Source of the DNA: Chlamydoabsidia padenii | Lineage: Eukaryota > Mucoromycota > Mucoromycetes > Mucorales > Cunninghamellaceae | Length of the DNA stretch: 59,234 nt | NCBI GenBank assembly: GCA_025330725.1 | Contig: JAIWND010000071.1 | Location: forward strand, 1-59,234 | Direction of reading: 5' to 3' | Shown: positions 58,208 through 59,234 of the stretch, in pieces | Layout: each line of letters starts with the position of its first letter | How positions within the stretch are numbered: position 1 is the first letter of the stretch | Made by a program: the position numbers and the translations under genes | The notes under the pieces: model-generated | What the model was told of the DNA's origin: nothing | Databases searched by the model: none | The model's input: only the letters and a program-made list of their open reading frames with translations

Positions 58208-58470
58208 CAAGTAAAGAGCAGGTATTTATTGTGTTGTCAGGATACAGATCAAAATGGAAGGGGAAAAGGTGGGGTATTTATACTAATTCTGCGATCTAAT
58301 AAATAAGGTTGATGGAAAGTTCAAGATGGAAGTGTTTCAGGAATGTTAATCAGGTGGTCCAAGCGCAGTAATAAGAAGATAATTAGATCATGTGGTACAA
58401 TGAGAAGTAAATCGGATCAAGTGATTAAGGTTTGACAGATGCCTTGATTTGGCGAGATCGGGTCATCACA
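58104..58470 (+). mobile_element. Possible second LTR family (~367 bp)
   Basis: Starts TGTCAGGACCGG and ends GGTCATCACA (TGT...ACA). It contains TATTTATAC and AATAAATA and splits gag-pro from gag sequence. Only one full copy is visible and no target duplication is evident, so the call rests on termini and position. Confidence 0.4.
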
Positions 58471-58481
58471 CCTACCTACTT

Positions 58482-59234
58482 ATAACGGAGAACGAAATGC
58501 TAACACTGCGCGTGTCTGGTTGGATATGACTAAACATTTTGCCAAAACATTCAGGTGGGAAGAAGCAACTGCCACGATCAAGCTCCGTGGGCCGGCATAC
58601 ATATGGTTTATAAACTTTGAGAAAGAAAAACAGCAAGCCGAACAAGTAATCTCATGGGACATATTCGAAGATGCCATGACCCGACAGTTTGTCCCCATTT
58701 TTACACTCCGAGAAGCAAGAAACCAACTAGCCAACCTCAAGCAAACCTCCTCGGTGGCTAAACTATTTGAAGAACTGCAAGATATATGTATGAACATCCC
58801 CAACATTACTGAAGATGAAAAAGTGGATAAGGCAATTCGGGCATTACGCCCCATATCCTTGAACACGTACTGGCCTATGAACCAACTAACATCTTGGAAG
58901 TACAACGACTCGCATTGGCCAAAGACGGTGCAACTCAAGCAATCAACGCCCGCCTCAGCATCCCCAGTGGGCCTGCCTTCAATGAACCTACACCAATGGA
59001 CTTGGACCTACTCAACTACCTCCAGGCCAAACAACGGTTGGAACAACGATATCGTAACAAAAAGCAATCACCTCGTCGTCGTCCATTAAACACATCCCAG
59101 TACATTGAAAAGCGTACCTGCTTCCTGTGCGGCAAAGTAGGCCATGTGCAACAAAATTGTCGGATCGATGGACCCAAGAAATCGGATGGCATTCATACCA
59201 TCGACGACATCATCCAAGGCGTGGGAGAAATCAA
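58482..59234 (+). pseudogene. Ty3/gypsy Gag gene, frameshifted, runs off window
   Basis: Gag core: RVWLDMTKHFAKTFRWEEAT, LRGPAYIWFINFEKEKQQAE, WDIFEDAMTRQFVPIFTLRE, ARNQLANLKQTSSVAKLFEE then KAIRALRPIS, the retrotrans_gag pattern. A one-base frameshift near 58858 (RPISL / EHVLAYEP) leads into INARLSIPSGPAFNEPTPMD and the knuckle CFLCGKVGHVQQNC. Next is HTIDDIIQGV, matching the DDIIQ region of the fragment at 57057. The two Gag fragments are therefore related families. Confidence 0.75.

Noticed and set aside
58850..58870. Programmed ribosomal frameshift in the last Gag
   Set aside because: It falls inside Gag between the core and the zinc knuckle, not at the Gag-Pol junction, and no clear slippery heptamer is present; an indel is simpler.

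Overview
The window is nuclear DNA of an early-diverging filamentous fungus, most likely Mucoromycota (Mucorales-like). It is AT-rich, with many short GT-AG introns (about 50-160 nt, T-rich before the acceptor) and poly-A/poly-T runs. Both strands carry compact housekeeping genes, and the proteins resemble fungal and animal orthologues. I saw no rRNA, tRNA or CRISPR array.

Layout. 1-3.6 kb: a tandem pair of paralogous secreted proteins, each with a dibasic-released Cys-rich tail. 4.1-5.9 kb: an MCT-type MFS transporter with an odd splice pattern. 6.3-6.9 kb: a broken Myb/SANT-like gene. 7.2-15.2 kb: MET17-type homocysteine synthase, a STEEP1 homologue, EMC8/9, a CHY/RING E3 ligase and an ERGIC-53-type cargo lectin. 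15.3-16.4 kb: nested DNA-transposon debris. 17.4-19 kb: a secretory lipase. 19.8-21.9 kb: a triple tandem repeat and a dead Tc1/mariner-like transposase. 22-27.1 kb: a diaphanous-related formin. 27.5-29.4 kb: an unrecognised gene relic. 29.5-48.5 kb: SLD5, a methyltransferase, PWP2, poly(A) polymerase, an unrecognised relic, IML2/TTC39, a mitochondrial DnaJ and ribosomal protein uL13. 49-59.2 kb: a transposon graveyard with PIF/Harbinger and Helitron-like pieces, four copies of one LTR in alternating orientation, Ty3/gypsy gag/protease/RT fragments, a ~168-bp MITE in two inverted copies, and a second LTR-like family.

The most interesting signals are four. (1) A 12-14 bp element (about GCGGGATTTGAAC, either orientation) lies 77-164 bp upstream of the ATG of about twelve genes and twice in each LTR; its core resembles a tRNA B-box/T-arm. 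(2) Flanking repeats show that the 1.8 kb between two inverted LTRs has been flipped. (3) The transporter frame is best explained by a one-nucleotide exon. (4) The tandem secreted pair ends in a Cys-rich peptide of 35 residues after GKR.

The genes serve separate core processes (sulfur metabolism, ER insertion and export, ubiquitination, replication, rRNA processing, mRNA polyadenylation, mitochondrial proteostasis, actin assembly), so they are not one pathway. The shared upstream motif is the only thing that links them.
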